From assembly GCA_028293305.1 (NCBI GenBank), contig JAQGPD010000008.1, positions 1-24,926 of the forward strand: a stretch of 24,926 nucleotides of DNA, given 5' to 3'. Shown in pieces: positions 6,879 through 15,800 of this stretch (positions are counted from its first letter, which is position 1; each line of letters opens with the position of its first letter). Source of the DNA: Verrucomicrobiales bacterium (GTDB lineage Bacteria > Verrucomicrobiota > Verrucomicrobiia > Verrucomicrobiales > V1-33). Under the pieces are notes generated by a model. It worked only from the letters and a program-made list of their open reading frames with translations. It was not told the origin of the DNA and did not search any database. The translations under genes were made by a program, and so were the position numbers.

Positions 6879-7370
6879 ATGAACACGCCCCCAAGTTCCG
6901 ACGCCGGCAAAACGCCCCCGGGAAAATTCGTCGACCCCGCTAACAACGGCACGGATTTCCTCGCCGCGCTGCCCCACGGAAAGGCGTTCCGGTTTGTCGA
7001 TGAAGTGCTGGAACTGACGGGCGGAAAATCCGGCACCGCCCGGTATGCCGTCCGGGGGAACGAGGCGTTTTTGGAAGGGCATTTTCCGGGAAACCCCATG
7101 GTGCCGGGCGTGATCCTGATCGAAGCCTTGGCGCAATGGGGCGGCGTCATCGCCCAGAGTGATTTCGCCATTCCCGCCCTGGAGAACCTGCGCCTGACCG
7201 CCGTCCGCCAGGCCAAAATCACCGGCAGCGCCATCCCGGGCGAGACCTTGGAAATCCGCGCGGAAGTCATCGCCCGCTTGGGAAACCTCATCCAGGTCCG
7301 CGGCCAAATCCACGTCCAGCCGGGAACCCGCCTGGTGCTTCAGGGAGAAATAACGCTGAGCGGGGATTGA
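6879..7370 (+). CDS. FabZ-like (hotdog-fold) 3-hydroxyacyl-ACP dehydratase
   Basis: FabZ-type enzymes dehydrate 3-hydroxyacyl-ACP in fatty acid or polyene synthesis. The 163-residue protein has LPHGKAFRFVDEVLEL (usual LPHRYPFLLVDRV), then the active-site motif GHFPGNPMVPG with catalytic His68 and the second catalytic residue Glu82 in LIEALAQWGG. Both catalytic residues are present, so it should be active. The first ~25 residues are an unstructured extension beyond a typical FabZ. It may be the housekeeping fabZ or a paralogue dedicated to a specialised acyl product. Its divergent position next to GT2 and methyltransferase genes, with no other fab or lpx genes nearby, favours the latter, but this is not proven; hence no symbol. 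Confidence 0.88.
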   Translation: MNTPPSSDAGKTPPGKFVDPANNGTDFLAALPHGKAFRFVDEVLELTGGKSGTARYAVRGNEAFLEGHFPGNPMVPGVILIEALAQWGGVIAQSDFAIPALENLRLTAVRQAKITGSAIPGETLEIRAEVIARLGNLIQVRGQIHVQPGTRLVLQGEITLSGD

Positions 7371-7441
7371 AAATGGGGTGTTTGTTATTCAAGGCGGCAT
7401 TTCCAGGAAGTGCGCATAGCGAACCATAACAAGCAGGGCTA

Positions 7442-9622
7442 TCACTTCGCCACAGCTTTCAATTCCTCATGCGTCCATGGGCTGGTGCGGTCCTTGGATT
7501 CCGTGCGGATTTTGGTGATGTCGGGGGCGGCCAGGGGGCGGGACCAGTCATGCCAGCGCTCGCCGGCGTAGGTTAGGACCTGGGCGAGCTGCTCGTCGGT
7601 GTGGGTGTTTTCCAAGGGTGGCATGAGGCCGGCGCCATAGCTGATGCCGTCGATGGGACCGGTCTGGCCTTTGAGAAGGATGCGGACCAGGACGGGGACG
7701 ATTCCGTTATTCTCCATCCATGCGGACTTCGCCAGGGGAGGAGCCAGGAGGCCTTCCGCGGCTTTCACGCCCATGCCGTCGAGGCCGTGGCAGGCCATGC
7801 AGAGGCTCTCGTAAACCAGCCTGCCCTGACGCGCGGTGGGGCTGAGTTTTTGTTGGAGGGATTCGTCCGCGTCATTCTTTTGCAAAGCCGTCACGAGAGG
7901 GAGCGGTCGCGGACCGGGCTGGAAATTCCCCGGCTGTCCGGTCGCGCGCCATGCCAGGAAAACCTGCGTGGCGACCTGGGCATCGGAGTCCGTGCCGAGG
8001 GACTTGACGGCGGTTTCCACAGCGACGGCCTTCGCGGCGAGCCAGGGTTCGGCCAGTTGGACGGCGGCGCGGCGAACGCGCGGTTCCTTGTCCTGCAAGG
8101 AGCGGAGCACGGCGTCGGGTTTCAATGCCCCGAGTCCCTGAAGCGCCCAGAGGCTGTGAATGCGGGCGTTAGTGTCGGCATTTTTGGTCATTTCCTCCAG
8201 GGCGGGAATGGCCGAGCGGTCGCCGCGGCTGACGATCAGCATCTGCGCGGTGTCGCGCCACCAGCCGGCGGGATTGGCGAGGTGCCTGACAAGTTCCACG
8301 GAGCTCTCATCCAGCATGCGCGGGAGTTTGATAGCGGATTTCCCTTCCGGCAGCAGCCGGTGGATGCGGCCGTGCCGGTGGACTTTGATCATGCCCCAGC
8401 GCTTCACACGTTGATAGCGCTCGGTCCAGAGTTCGAGTTTGTTTTTCCGGTAATCCTCCACATAGCGGGCCCGCAGCTCCGGGGTGACCTCGGTGGGGAA
8501 CCACTCCTTTTCCTGAATGATGCCGCGGTAAAGATCCGCGATATAAATCCCCCCATCCGGACCGCAGTCGGTCCAGACGGGGCGGAAATAGGCGTCCTTC
8601 GAGCGGATGAATTCGCTTCCCGGAAAAGCGTTATGCGCGGTGCCGGCTCCATCCTGCCAGGTGAACCGCGTCATGCGGATCAGCCGGCCCACGGGCTCGC
8701 ATCCCAGCGCATTTCCATGCCAATCCGGAAAGAGCGGGCTGCGCACCACGCTTTGTCCGCAGGTCGCGGAAAAATGCGTTAGCTGCGCCTGGCGTTCCAC
8801 ATCATAGCCGCCGTCACTGAAGTCCCACACGGGACAAATCCCCCACGGACGGAAATAACCTTCCTCATGCTCGGGGATGTCCAAAATAGGATAGCCGGCG
8901 GGCAATTGAAAACTGTGCGCGGGATTCGCCCCGCCGCCCCAGGAGCAAATCAGCCGCCCATCGTCATCCCGCGTCAAGCCCCACTGACTGATGCGGCTCC
9001 GGCTGTGCGGCATGGCTTGAAGTTTCCCGCCATTCCAGGAAAACCGGCGGTCGTTGGTGCAGAGAGTGTTATCCAGGTTCCAGAGGAGACCGGTTTGCTG
9101 ATGCTCGATATTCCCATGATCCGGTTCCCCCTGCCATGCGACTTCGCGACGGTCGGAGACCCCGTCTTTGTTATCATCAAAATACGCCCAGACCGTCTGA
9201 TCCTCCGTGAAATTCACCAGCACCCGGTCCTGCAGAGGCAGCACCGTGCGGGGAAGAATCACATTGTCGATGAATACGGTGCGTTTGTCCATTTTGCCAT
9301 CGCCATCGCTATCCGTTAGCCTCACGACACGGCTGACGGGATCCAGCTGGCCGGTGGCGTGCTCGTCCTGCATATAGGTCCGCCATTCGCACACATAAAG
9401 CGATCCATTCCCATCAAAGGCGAAGTTGGCCGGCTCCTCCACCATCGGCTCGCTGGCGATGCACTCCATCCGGTAGCCTTTCGGGACCTCGATGGTCCGG
9501 ATGGACTCCTCCGGCGTCAGTGCGGGAAATGTGATGTCAGGATTCCACTCGCCCGCGGCGTGCGCGGGATGGGTCAAAACGGATAGGACAAACCAGGGAA
9601 GGGCAAAGCGTGTGATAGTCAT
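7442..9622 (-). CDS. PVC-type haem-binding CxxCH protein (membrane-bound dehydrogenase-like)
   Basis: A 726-residue exported protein. A signal peptide ends near AHA-A (about residue 22). The following ~400 residues form a beta-propeller-like domain of the family often named 'membrane-bound dehydrogenase' in Pirellula and Verrucomicrobium (VPKGYRMECIASEP..., FDGNGSLYVCEW, LTDSDGDGKMDKRTVF, which contains a calcium-loop-like DSDGDG). Then come HEAT-like helical repeats (about 450-560). A C-terminal mono-haem cytochrome c module has C608-M-A-C-H612 and a candidate axial Met667 in GLMPP. It probably oxidises a periplasmic substrate, perhaps a sugar, and passes electrons to its haem; the substrate is unknown. 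It follows the PEP-CTERM gene on the same strand (112-bp gap). Confidence 0.92.
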   Translation of the reverse strand: MTITRFALPWFVLSVLTHPAHAAGEWNPDITFPALTPEESIRTIEVPKGYRMECIASEPMVEEPANFAFDGNGSLYVCEWRTYMQDEHATGQLDPVSRVVRLTDSDGDGKMDKRTVFIDNVILPRTVLPLQDRVLVNFTEDQTVWAYFDDNKDGVSDRREVAWQGEPDHGNIEHQQTGLLWNLDNTLCTNDRRFSWNGGKLQAMPHSRSRISQWGLTRDDDGRLICSWGGGANPAHSFQLPAGYPILDIPEHEEGYFRPWGICPVWDFSDGGYDVERQAQLTHFSATCGQSVVRSPLFPDWHGNALGCEPVGRLIRMTRFTWQDGAGTAHNAFPGSEFIRSKDAYFRPVWTDCGPDGGIYIADLYRGIIQEKEWFPTEVTPELRARYVEDYRKNKLELWTERYQRVKRWGMIKVHRHGRIHRLLPEGKSAIKLPRMLDESSVELVRHLANPAGWWRDTAQMLIVSRGDRSAIPALEEMTKNADTNARIHSLWALQGLGALKPDAVLRSLQDKEPRVRRAAVQLAEPWLAAKAVAVETAVKSLGTDSDAQVATQVFLAWRATGQPGNFQPGPRPLPLVTALQKNDADESLQQKLSPTARQGRLVYESLCMACHGLDGMGVKAAEGLLAPPLAKSAWMENNGIVPVLVRILLKGQTGPIDGISYGAGLMPPLENTHTDEQLAQVLTYAGERWHDWSRPLAAPDITKIRTESKDRTSPWTHEELKAVAK

Positions 9623-9734
9623 GGTGGCCGGTCATTTTATAAGCATAGGCATACCACCCGCGCCACCGCGCATCTCTGTTGCACGCACGCCGGCGCGCCG
9701 GGTTCCGGGCCGTTCCCCGTAGGCACAGGCGGGG

Positions 9735-10508
9735 TCACGCGTGTCCGCGCCGCCGGCGGAGCAGGACCATCGCTCCGGTCATACCTGTCAGGAACACACT
9801 GGAAACCTCCGGCACGGGGGTGTAAAAATAGGTGGTGCTCACTTCCCCGGATCTCCAGCTCCCGGAAGACCCCTTGCTGAGCCCGCCGACCGTCGAATAG
9901 GCCTCCATCACCGTGGTGAAGTCCTTGAGCTCGACCGTGCCTGACGTGGTGAAAAATGCCAAATCGGCGGCATCCGTCAACGAAGTTAGCGTATGGTGCG
10001 ATATCACATCCGTAAACTGGGTGAAACCGGATGTGCCGCCAAAGTCTGTCACCCCATCATAGGTGTTCGGTCGGGGCAAAGCACCGAAAGGAGTGATCTC
10101 CCCGACTTCATAATCCAGAAAATGGGTGGAATCCCATACGGTGGCGTCGAGCCCTTCGCTGACCCAATCCAGACCTGAACCATAGGTCGAAGGATCCCCG
10201 CCCAGCGGAACCAGCCCCAGGCCCGCTTTGTAGATCTCCATTTTATAGACAAAACCGGAGCCCGGGACCAGGCTTTCATTTTCGTAACGCCGAAGATTGG
10301 TGATGCCCGCCGTATACTCGATCACGACGGAGGTGAGGATGCCGAGCGATGGGTCAAAACCTGGCAGGACGAAAGTTTCAGAGACGCCGGTGCCCGTCGC
10401 CAGATCCGTGTAGGAATCGGTATAGGTGGTTGTGGATTCGGCAAACGCGGCGTCAGGAGTGGCAAGGGTGAGCAGCAGACCCGCCAGGATCACGAGGGTT
10501 GGTTTCAT
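9735..10508 (-). CDS. PEP-CTERM sorting-domain protein
   Basis: A 257-residue exported protein with a signal peptide whose likely cleavage follows AFA (residue ~23). The C-terminus has PVPEVSS followed by a hydrophobic segment (VFLTGMTGAMVLL) and RRRRGHA, the tripartite PEP-CTERM signal read by exosortase. The mature part (ESTTTYTDSYTDLATG...) is rich in Thr, Gly, Ser and aromatic residues with no Cys, as usual for these secreted proteins; its function is unknown. The start is the ATG at 10508, which begins the signal peptide exactly; the upstream ATG at 10565 would add 19 non-signal residues. Exosortase itself is not in this window. The 482 bp between this gene and the divergent nnr (10509-10990) hold no other gene that I can support. 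Confidence 0.88.
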   Translation of the reverse strand: MKPTLVILAGLLLTLATPDAAFAESTTTYTDSYTDLATGTGVSETFVLPGFDPSLGILTSVVIEYTAGITNLRRYENESLVPGSGFVYKMEIYKAGLGLVPLGGDPSTYGSGLDWVSEGLDATVWDSTHFLDYEVGEITPFGALPRPNTYDGVTDFGGTSGFTQFTDVISHHTLTSLTDAADLAFFTTSGTVELKDFTTVMEAYSTVGGLSKGSSGSWRSGEVSTTYFYTPVPEVSSVFLTGMTGAMVLLRRRRGHA

Positions 10509-10990
10509 CAATTGGAAAGTTGGGGATTTGATGCCGGCGGCTTCTGCGAAGAATTTTGCCGGCAAACCTGAATAGTTTGGTTATCCTGATTTTTCAATAA
10601 CTTTCCATAACTCAAGGCGGCCGCTCCTCGCCCGTGAAACCTGGAGAGAAATTGCCTCAGTGTTTTTATGCATTCATAACCTCTTCATATCCAAACCTCT
10701 TGCCTGCCGGCCAACCTGAACATGCCAAATCTGAGAACCACGGCGCGAGCGGAAGAGTTTCGATATTTGTTACGAAAATACCACTTTTGGGCCATGTTCT
10801 GCTGGCGAATTCAGCATGGTGGTCGCTTTGGGATCTTGGTGCGCTGTGGATTCGGCCCCTTTTTTCCGGGAATTTCTTAACAGCTTTTGGAGATTGGCGA
10901 ATCAATGTCCGCTGGCAGACGCAGGGAATGATGCGGAAATAGGGAGGTGCCAAAAACCAGTTCCGGTTTCTGGCCGGCTTATTTTGATGT

Positions 10991-12634
10991 ATGAATAACT
11001 TCCGGCCGGTTTTGAGTGTTGGGGAAATGACAGCTTTGGAGCGCCGGGCCATTGCGGCGGGCGTGGGGGAGGAGGGGCTGATGGAGGCGGCTGGCGAAGG
11101 GATGGCGGCGGTGGTCCGGGAATGGCTGGGGCCGGTCAAGGGGCTGGCTGTGGTTTTTGTGGGGAAGGGTCACAATGGCGGCGATGCCCTGGTGGTGGCG
11201 GACCGGTTGCTGACGGCGGGCTGGCGGGTGGAACTCCGCCCGGCCTTCGCGGAGGGGGAAGGCAGGGCGTTGACTGGGAATAAGTTGCAGCAGATCCGAC
11301 AACGGGCGGGGAAGTCGGACGGGGGGGGACTGACCGTGGCGGATTTGGAGTCGAGGGAGGTTCCGGCGGGTCGGCCACTGCTTTTGGTGGATGGTTTGTT
11401 GGGCATCGGATCCGGAGGAAAGCCGCGCGGAGCCGTCATGGCCGGAGTGCGGACGCTGAACGCATTGAGGGAGGAAAAATTCGCCAGAACGCTGGCTTTG
11501 GATTTGCCGAGCGGTCTGGGGGAGGGAGGCGAAACGGTGGTGGCGGATCTGACCGTGACGGTGGGATGGCCGAAATCCGTGCTCTTCGGCGACGAAGCGG
11601 CGGGATTCGTGGGGCGTTTGGCCGTGGTGCCGCTGGAAGGGCTGGAGGGATTTTTCGACTTGGAACGTGGCGATGGATTGGCCGGTGATAGGACGGATGC
11701 TGCCCATGTCGGCGGATTTCCGGAGGCTGATCGGGAAGGTGAAACGGGGGCGGGCGGAAGCGTGGGCGCCGAACGGGATGTGCTGGTGACTTTGTCAGGA
11801 CTGCGCTCGGTTTTGCCGCGGCGCGCGGGTTTTTCCAAACACAAAGGGCAGAGCGGCCGCATCGGGATTGTCGCGGGATCGAGGGGGCTCACGGGCGCGG
11901 CGCGGCTGAGTGCGGCGGCGGCGGCGGCGATGGGGGGAGGATTGGTGACCTTGTTTTGTCCGCGGGAGGTGCAGGATATTCTGGCGGCGTCCTGTCCGCC
12001 GGAAGTGATGGTGCGCGGGGTGCGGTCCTGCGCGGAGGTGATGGATTTTCCCTGTGATGTGCTGGGGGTGGGCCCGGGAATGGGGGCCGCGCCTTTGCCT
12101 TTGCTGGCGAGTTTATTGCGTCAGGATCCGCGGCCCATGGTGGTGGATGCGGATGCCCTGAATGCCTTGGCGGGCGGGGCGTGGAATGGGAAGGGACCGA
12201 TCTCGGAAAAAGGGAAGCGATTGCTGACACCTCATCCCGGGGAGCTGGCGCGGCTGATGAAACGCATGGGGGCGGACCCGCGGAACGGCACCCGGCGTGC
12301 CCAGGCGCAGCGCCTGGCGGAGGAGTCGGGATCGGTGGTCCTGGCAAAAAGCGCCCGGTCCTTCGTGGTGGAAGGCGGGCGGGGCGCGGCGTGGAATGCG
12401 ACGGGGCATCCGCTGATGGCGCGGGGAGGAATGGGGGACGTCCTGACAGGTTTTCTGGCGACGTTGGCGGGACAGGGTGTGCCGTTTTATGAGGCTGCGG
12501 CTCTGGGTTCCTGGGTGCTGGGGCGGGGCGCGGAGCTTTACGCGGCATCCACAGGCTGGGAGGAACCGGGCGTGGCGACCGAGGTCATGCACTGGGCGGC
12601 GGGACAAGGGATGCGGGAGATACGGGAGGATTGA
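10991..12634 (+). CDS. nnr: Bifunctional NAD(P)H-hydrate repair enzyme (epimerase + dehydratase)
   Basis: Repairs NAD(P)H damaged by hydration. The N-terminal YjeF_N/NnrE epimerase domain (about 1-220) has GKGHNGGDALVVADRL (58-73), VDGLLGIGSGGKPRG (133-147) and DLPSGL (171-176). The C-terminal ribokinase-like NnrD domain (about 265-547) has GQSGRIGIVAGSRGLTGAA, VVDADALNAL, LLTPHPGEL (411-419) and MARGGMGDVLTG with probable catalytic Asp483. Length 547 is slightly above the usual ~500 owing to a Gly/Glu-rich linker at about 225-262. The NnrE motif PSGLDAD is altered to PSGLGEG here. It is the only gene on its strand between 10991 and 18422, and its ATG has no SD sequence. Confidence 0.95.
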   Translation: MNNFRPVLSVGEMTALERRAIAAGVGEEGLMEAAGEGMAAVVREWLGPVKGLAVVFVGKGHNGGDALVVADRLLTAGWRVELRPAFAEGEGRALTGNKLQQIRQRAGKSDGGGLTVADLESREVPAGRPLLLVDGLLGIGSGGKPRGAVMAGVRTLNALREEKFARTLALDLPSGLGEGGETVVADLTVTVGWPKSVLFGDEAAGFVGRLAVVPLEGLEGFFDLERGDGLAGDRTDAAHVGGFPEADREGETGAGGSVGAERDVLVTLSGLRSVLPRRAGFSKHKGQSGRIGIVAGSRGLTGAARLSAAAAAAMGGGLVTLFCPREVQDILAASCPPEVMVRGVRSCAEVMDFPCDVLGVGPGMGAAPLPLLASLLRQDPRPMVVDADALNALAGGAWNGKGPISEKGKRLLTPHPGELARLMKRMGADPRNGTRRAQAQRLAEESGSVVLAKSARSFVVEGGRGAAWNATGHPLMARGGMGDVLTGFLATLAGQGVPFYEAAALGSWVLGRGAELYAASTGWEEPGVATEVMHWAAGQGMREIRED

Positions 12635-12817
12635 TAGAAATCGGGGTTTTCAGCTAGCCTGCGGTGGGGGTTTTTGTTTGGGTTCCGGCCGGGGGTTTTG
12701 GCTAGTTTGATCGGACTTTTGGTTGGTTTTTGATCGGATTGGCGCTTGGCAATAGCGGAAGGTTTGGCGGCGGGAGGTTGGTTAGGGAGGGAAGCCGCGG
12801 GAGGAGGCGGATGGGTT

Positions 12818-12836
12818 GGTGGACAGAATGTCCACC
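12818..12836. terminator. Hairpin between convergent nnr and the CotH/lamin-tail gene
   Basis: GGTGGACA (12818-12825), loop GAA, TGTCCACC (12829-12836): a perfect 8-bp stem just beyond the stop codon of the minus-strand giant gene. It could end transcription from either side, but there is no T tract. Its core GGTGGAC/GTCCACC also forms the strong terminator after rpmA. The remainder of 12635-12840 is G/T-rich without recognisable genes. Confidence 0.5.
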
Positions 12837-12840
12837 CTCC

Positions 12841-15800
12841 TTAGGGGGCGGCCCGGAGTCGCATGAACTGGCGGGAGGTGCCTGCGGGCAGGGTTTTCTC
12901 CCATTGCTGGAGGATGGTGCCGTCGGGTTGCGGGGTGGAATCCGTGAGGGAAAAACCGGATTGCCAGGAGAGCTGGTCCTGTGAGGATTGGACTTCGAGG
13001 GTGTATCCGGTGAGGGCCGCGAGGCGGGGGAAATTCATGCGCAGCACCCGCGTTCCGTCAGGACCCGGGACGATGGACCACGTGTGGAGCGGAGGAACGG
13101 AGGTGGACGCGGCGGCGGGATTTCCACCGGTCAGGTATTCGATGAGATTCGGCAGGCCGTCGCCATCCGGGTCCGCGGTGGCGGCGGTGAGGGCGGGAAT
13201 GATGAGGGTGGCGGCATCGAAGGTCCAGGCGGTCCATTGCTGATAGGACAGATTCAGCGGCGATCCGGTGGGCTGGCCACCGATGGCGGCCGAAGCGGTC
13301 CAGGAGGAGGGGAGCGAGGGATCGGGATTCGAGGCGGGATTGACCAGCATCAGGGACGTGCCGCCGCCGTCCGGCGAGGTGGGCCAGGGGGTGGTCTGCG
13401 CATAGGAGAAGGATTGGACAGGGCTGGAGTTGGAGGCGATTTCCAGACGCAGCGGTTCGCCGCTGTTGCTGAGATTTCCAAAATAAGCGCCTGCCAGAAG
13501 TGGGTCCACGGCGGCACCATAACGAAGCCGGAGGGCTGCGGGATTTTTTGCCAGGATGAGGCGCTGACCGGGATCCAGCACCGGTCGGGATGTCAGGGTG
13601 AAGGTGTAGGTGATGCCCAGTTGGAAGCGCAGGGCGGTGAGGTCCACCGGCGCAGGGCCGATGTTTTGAATCACAATATATTCGAACTCATCCCGGTCCG
13701 TATAACCTGCGGCGGCCTCCGCGGTGGTGATGGGGGGCGGATTATACATGATCTCCAAAATCACGGTATTGGCCTGGGAAGCGGGCACCGTGGCCTGCGA
13801 AAACCGGGCTTCTGTCAGGGGGCTCCATTCATTGGGAGTGACGGTCGTGTTCAATACCCGGGCTTTCACGGTCGTCGATGAACCTGGCAGGGAAAACGGC
13901 CCGGTGTAAGTCTGCGTGCCCGGGTTGACGGTCCCGCCGTAAGCCCGGGGGTCGGTTCCGTTGAGGGTGAAATAAACCACGGATCCGGCGGGGGCAGTGT
14001 GGTTGATGGCAAGAGTGAATCCGGCATTCACCACTCCTCCGTGCTGACTGAAAGCGGGGGGAAGCGTGACCGGCCAGAGCGTATCCGCCAGGATCCCGTC
14101 CTGGTTGGGATCGCGCAGCTGGCCGTGCGCGGTGGGCGCGGTGGTTTTGGGAAAAAGCGTGGCGCGGCGGCCGCTGGTGGCATTGGTCCACGTGGTATAC
14201 CAACTGGTGTCCGGGGTGATGCCGGCGATGGCCATGAGCCCGGCGACCTCCGCCTGGGTGGCGGCGCGGCGCGGGCCGGTTTTGGCATCTGTCAGGACGC
14301 CGTCGTTGAAAAGATGTTTTTGAATGCGGTCCGCGAAGCGCAGGCGGAACTCCGGGCTGGTCATGAGCCGACGGAAAATCGAGGGGATCGGGGTGGTGGC
14401 GGAGGCGGGGAGGAGATCCAGATTCAAAGTCTGATAGGTCGCCGTTTTTCCTCCCATATTGAAACCGCCCTCGGCATCCCAGACATAACATCTCCAGATC
14501 CCCGTGGCGCTGCGCTCGCGGGCCATGGCCCAGTTGTTGTGAGGCCAGTCCCACATGGCGGCGTAGGTGTTGAGCAGGATATAGTCGGCGAAGTTCGTCA
14601 CATCCAGCACGGCCGCCAGCGCATCCCAGTTGGATTTGACGGTGAGATTGGCGGCGAGGCGCGGTTGCAGAACGGTGTTCCAGTGGACGCTGTCGCCGTC
14701 CTCGAAGGTGTTGATGTAATTCACATCCCACTCCGCGGTGCTGCGGTGGTGGGCCTGCATGAAGGGCTCGCGGATGCGCTCGACGAGGTTGTAGAATCCT
14801 TTGAAATAACCATTCAGATAAACCGAGGTGAAAGTGCCCACGGTGCCTTCGTGTCCCATGTCGGTGTAAAGGCGGCGGATGAATTCGTCGCGGATGAAGG
14901 GATTGCTGATATCATTTTTTCCGGCACGCAGGCGGAACTCCTGGAAGGACCGGACCTCGGTTTCCGGGATGAGCGGATAACTGATAGCGTCCGTTCCATA
15001 GTCGTCGCGGAAAAAGACATTGAAGGACGGCTTGAGGGTGGAGTTCGCATCCCACAAGGTGCGGGTCGGAGGGTCGCTGAGGACAAGCCGGGGCCGGGAA
15101 TAGGGACTGGAGGACACGCGGACGCCGGCGTTTTCACGGATGCCCGGGCGATTGTCAGGAAAGTAGTATTCCAGAAACGCGGGGCGCTCGTAGGGACGGC
15201 TGCTGGACTCCGGATCGGTGAGGCGGCCATCGCCCACGGGATTGTTATAATCATTCGGTCCAACGGCGGTCCAGAGGGCGTTGGTGAAGGTGCCGCCCTG
15301 GATGGCGAGGATGCCGGAGGGCTTGTAAAAGGTCTGGCCGGAGTCGCCGGAGAGCAGCACGGCGGGGGCGGTGCGGAGATTGGCGTTCTGGCCTATCAGA
15401 TAGGTGTTGGTGACGGAATCCGAGGCTTTGAGATTCACGCCGAACGTGCGGGCGCGGATGACGTGGCCGATGCGGTCGCTCAGGAAGGACAGGGACAAGG
15501 GAGCGATGTAGTTCAGGCCGTTGGTCTCCGTGGGTTCCGAGCCGTCCGTGGTGTAGCGGATGAGGCCGCCGGGGGTGGGAGTCGTTAGTTGCAGGGTGAC
15601 GGTGGAGGGGTAAAAACCGCCGGCGAGTCCGAACCCGGGAGGTTCCGCGGAGGCGGGTTTCCAGGAGCCGGTGTTGGCCTTGCCGGGCGTGGCGGTGCGG
15701 AGGTAGCCCCACTGACCCGTCGCGGGATCACGGCCCCAGGAGTGGAACGGATTTTGTTCCGGATAACCGTTATCCAGCGCATCGATGGTGAGGCCGGCGG

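Noticed and set aside
6240..7313. 357-aa minus-strand frame across the FabZ-like gene and GT2 start
   Set aside because: It is antisense to the catalytic FabZ motifs and out of frame with GT2.
10509..10990. Possible small gene or RNA between the PEP-CTERM gene and nnr
   Set aside because: The frames found are short and lack motifs; I see no RNA fold or promoter strong enough to support a feature.
13999..15588. 529-aa open frame on the plus strand inside the giant minus-strand gene
   Set aside because: Composition is Gly/Arg/Val-rich without domains; the opposite strand encodes recognisable lamin-tail, chitobiase and CotH motifs. It is a GC-rich antisense shadow.
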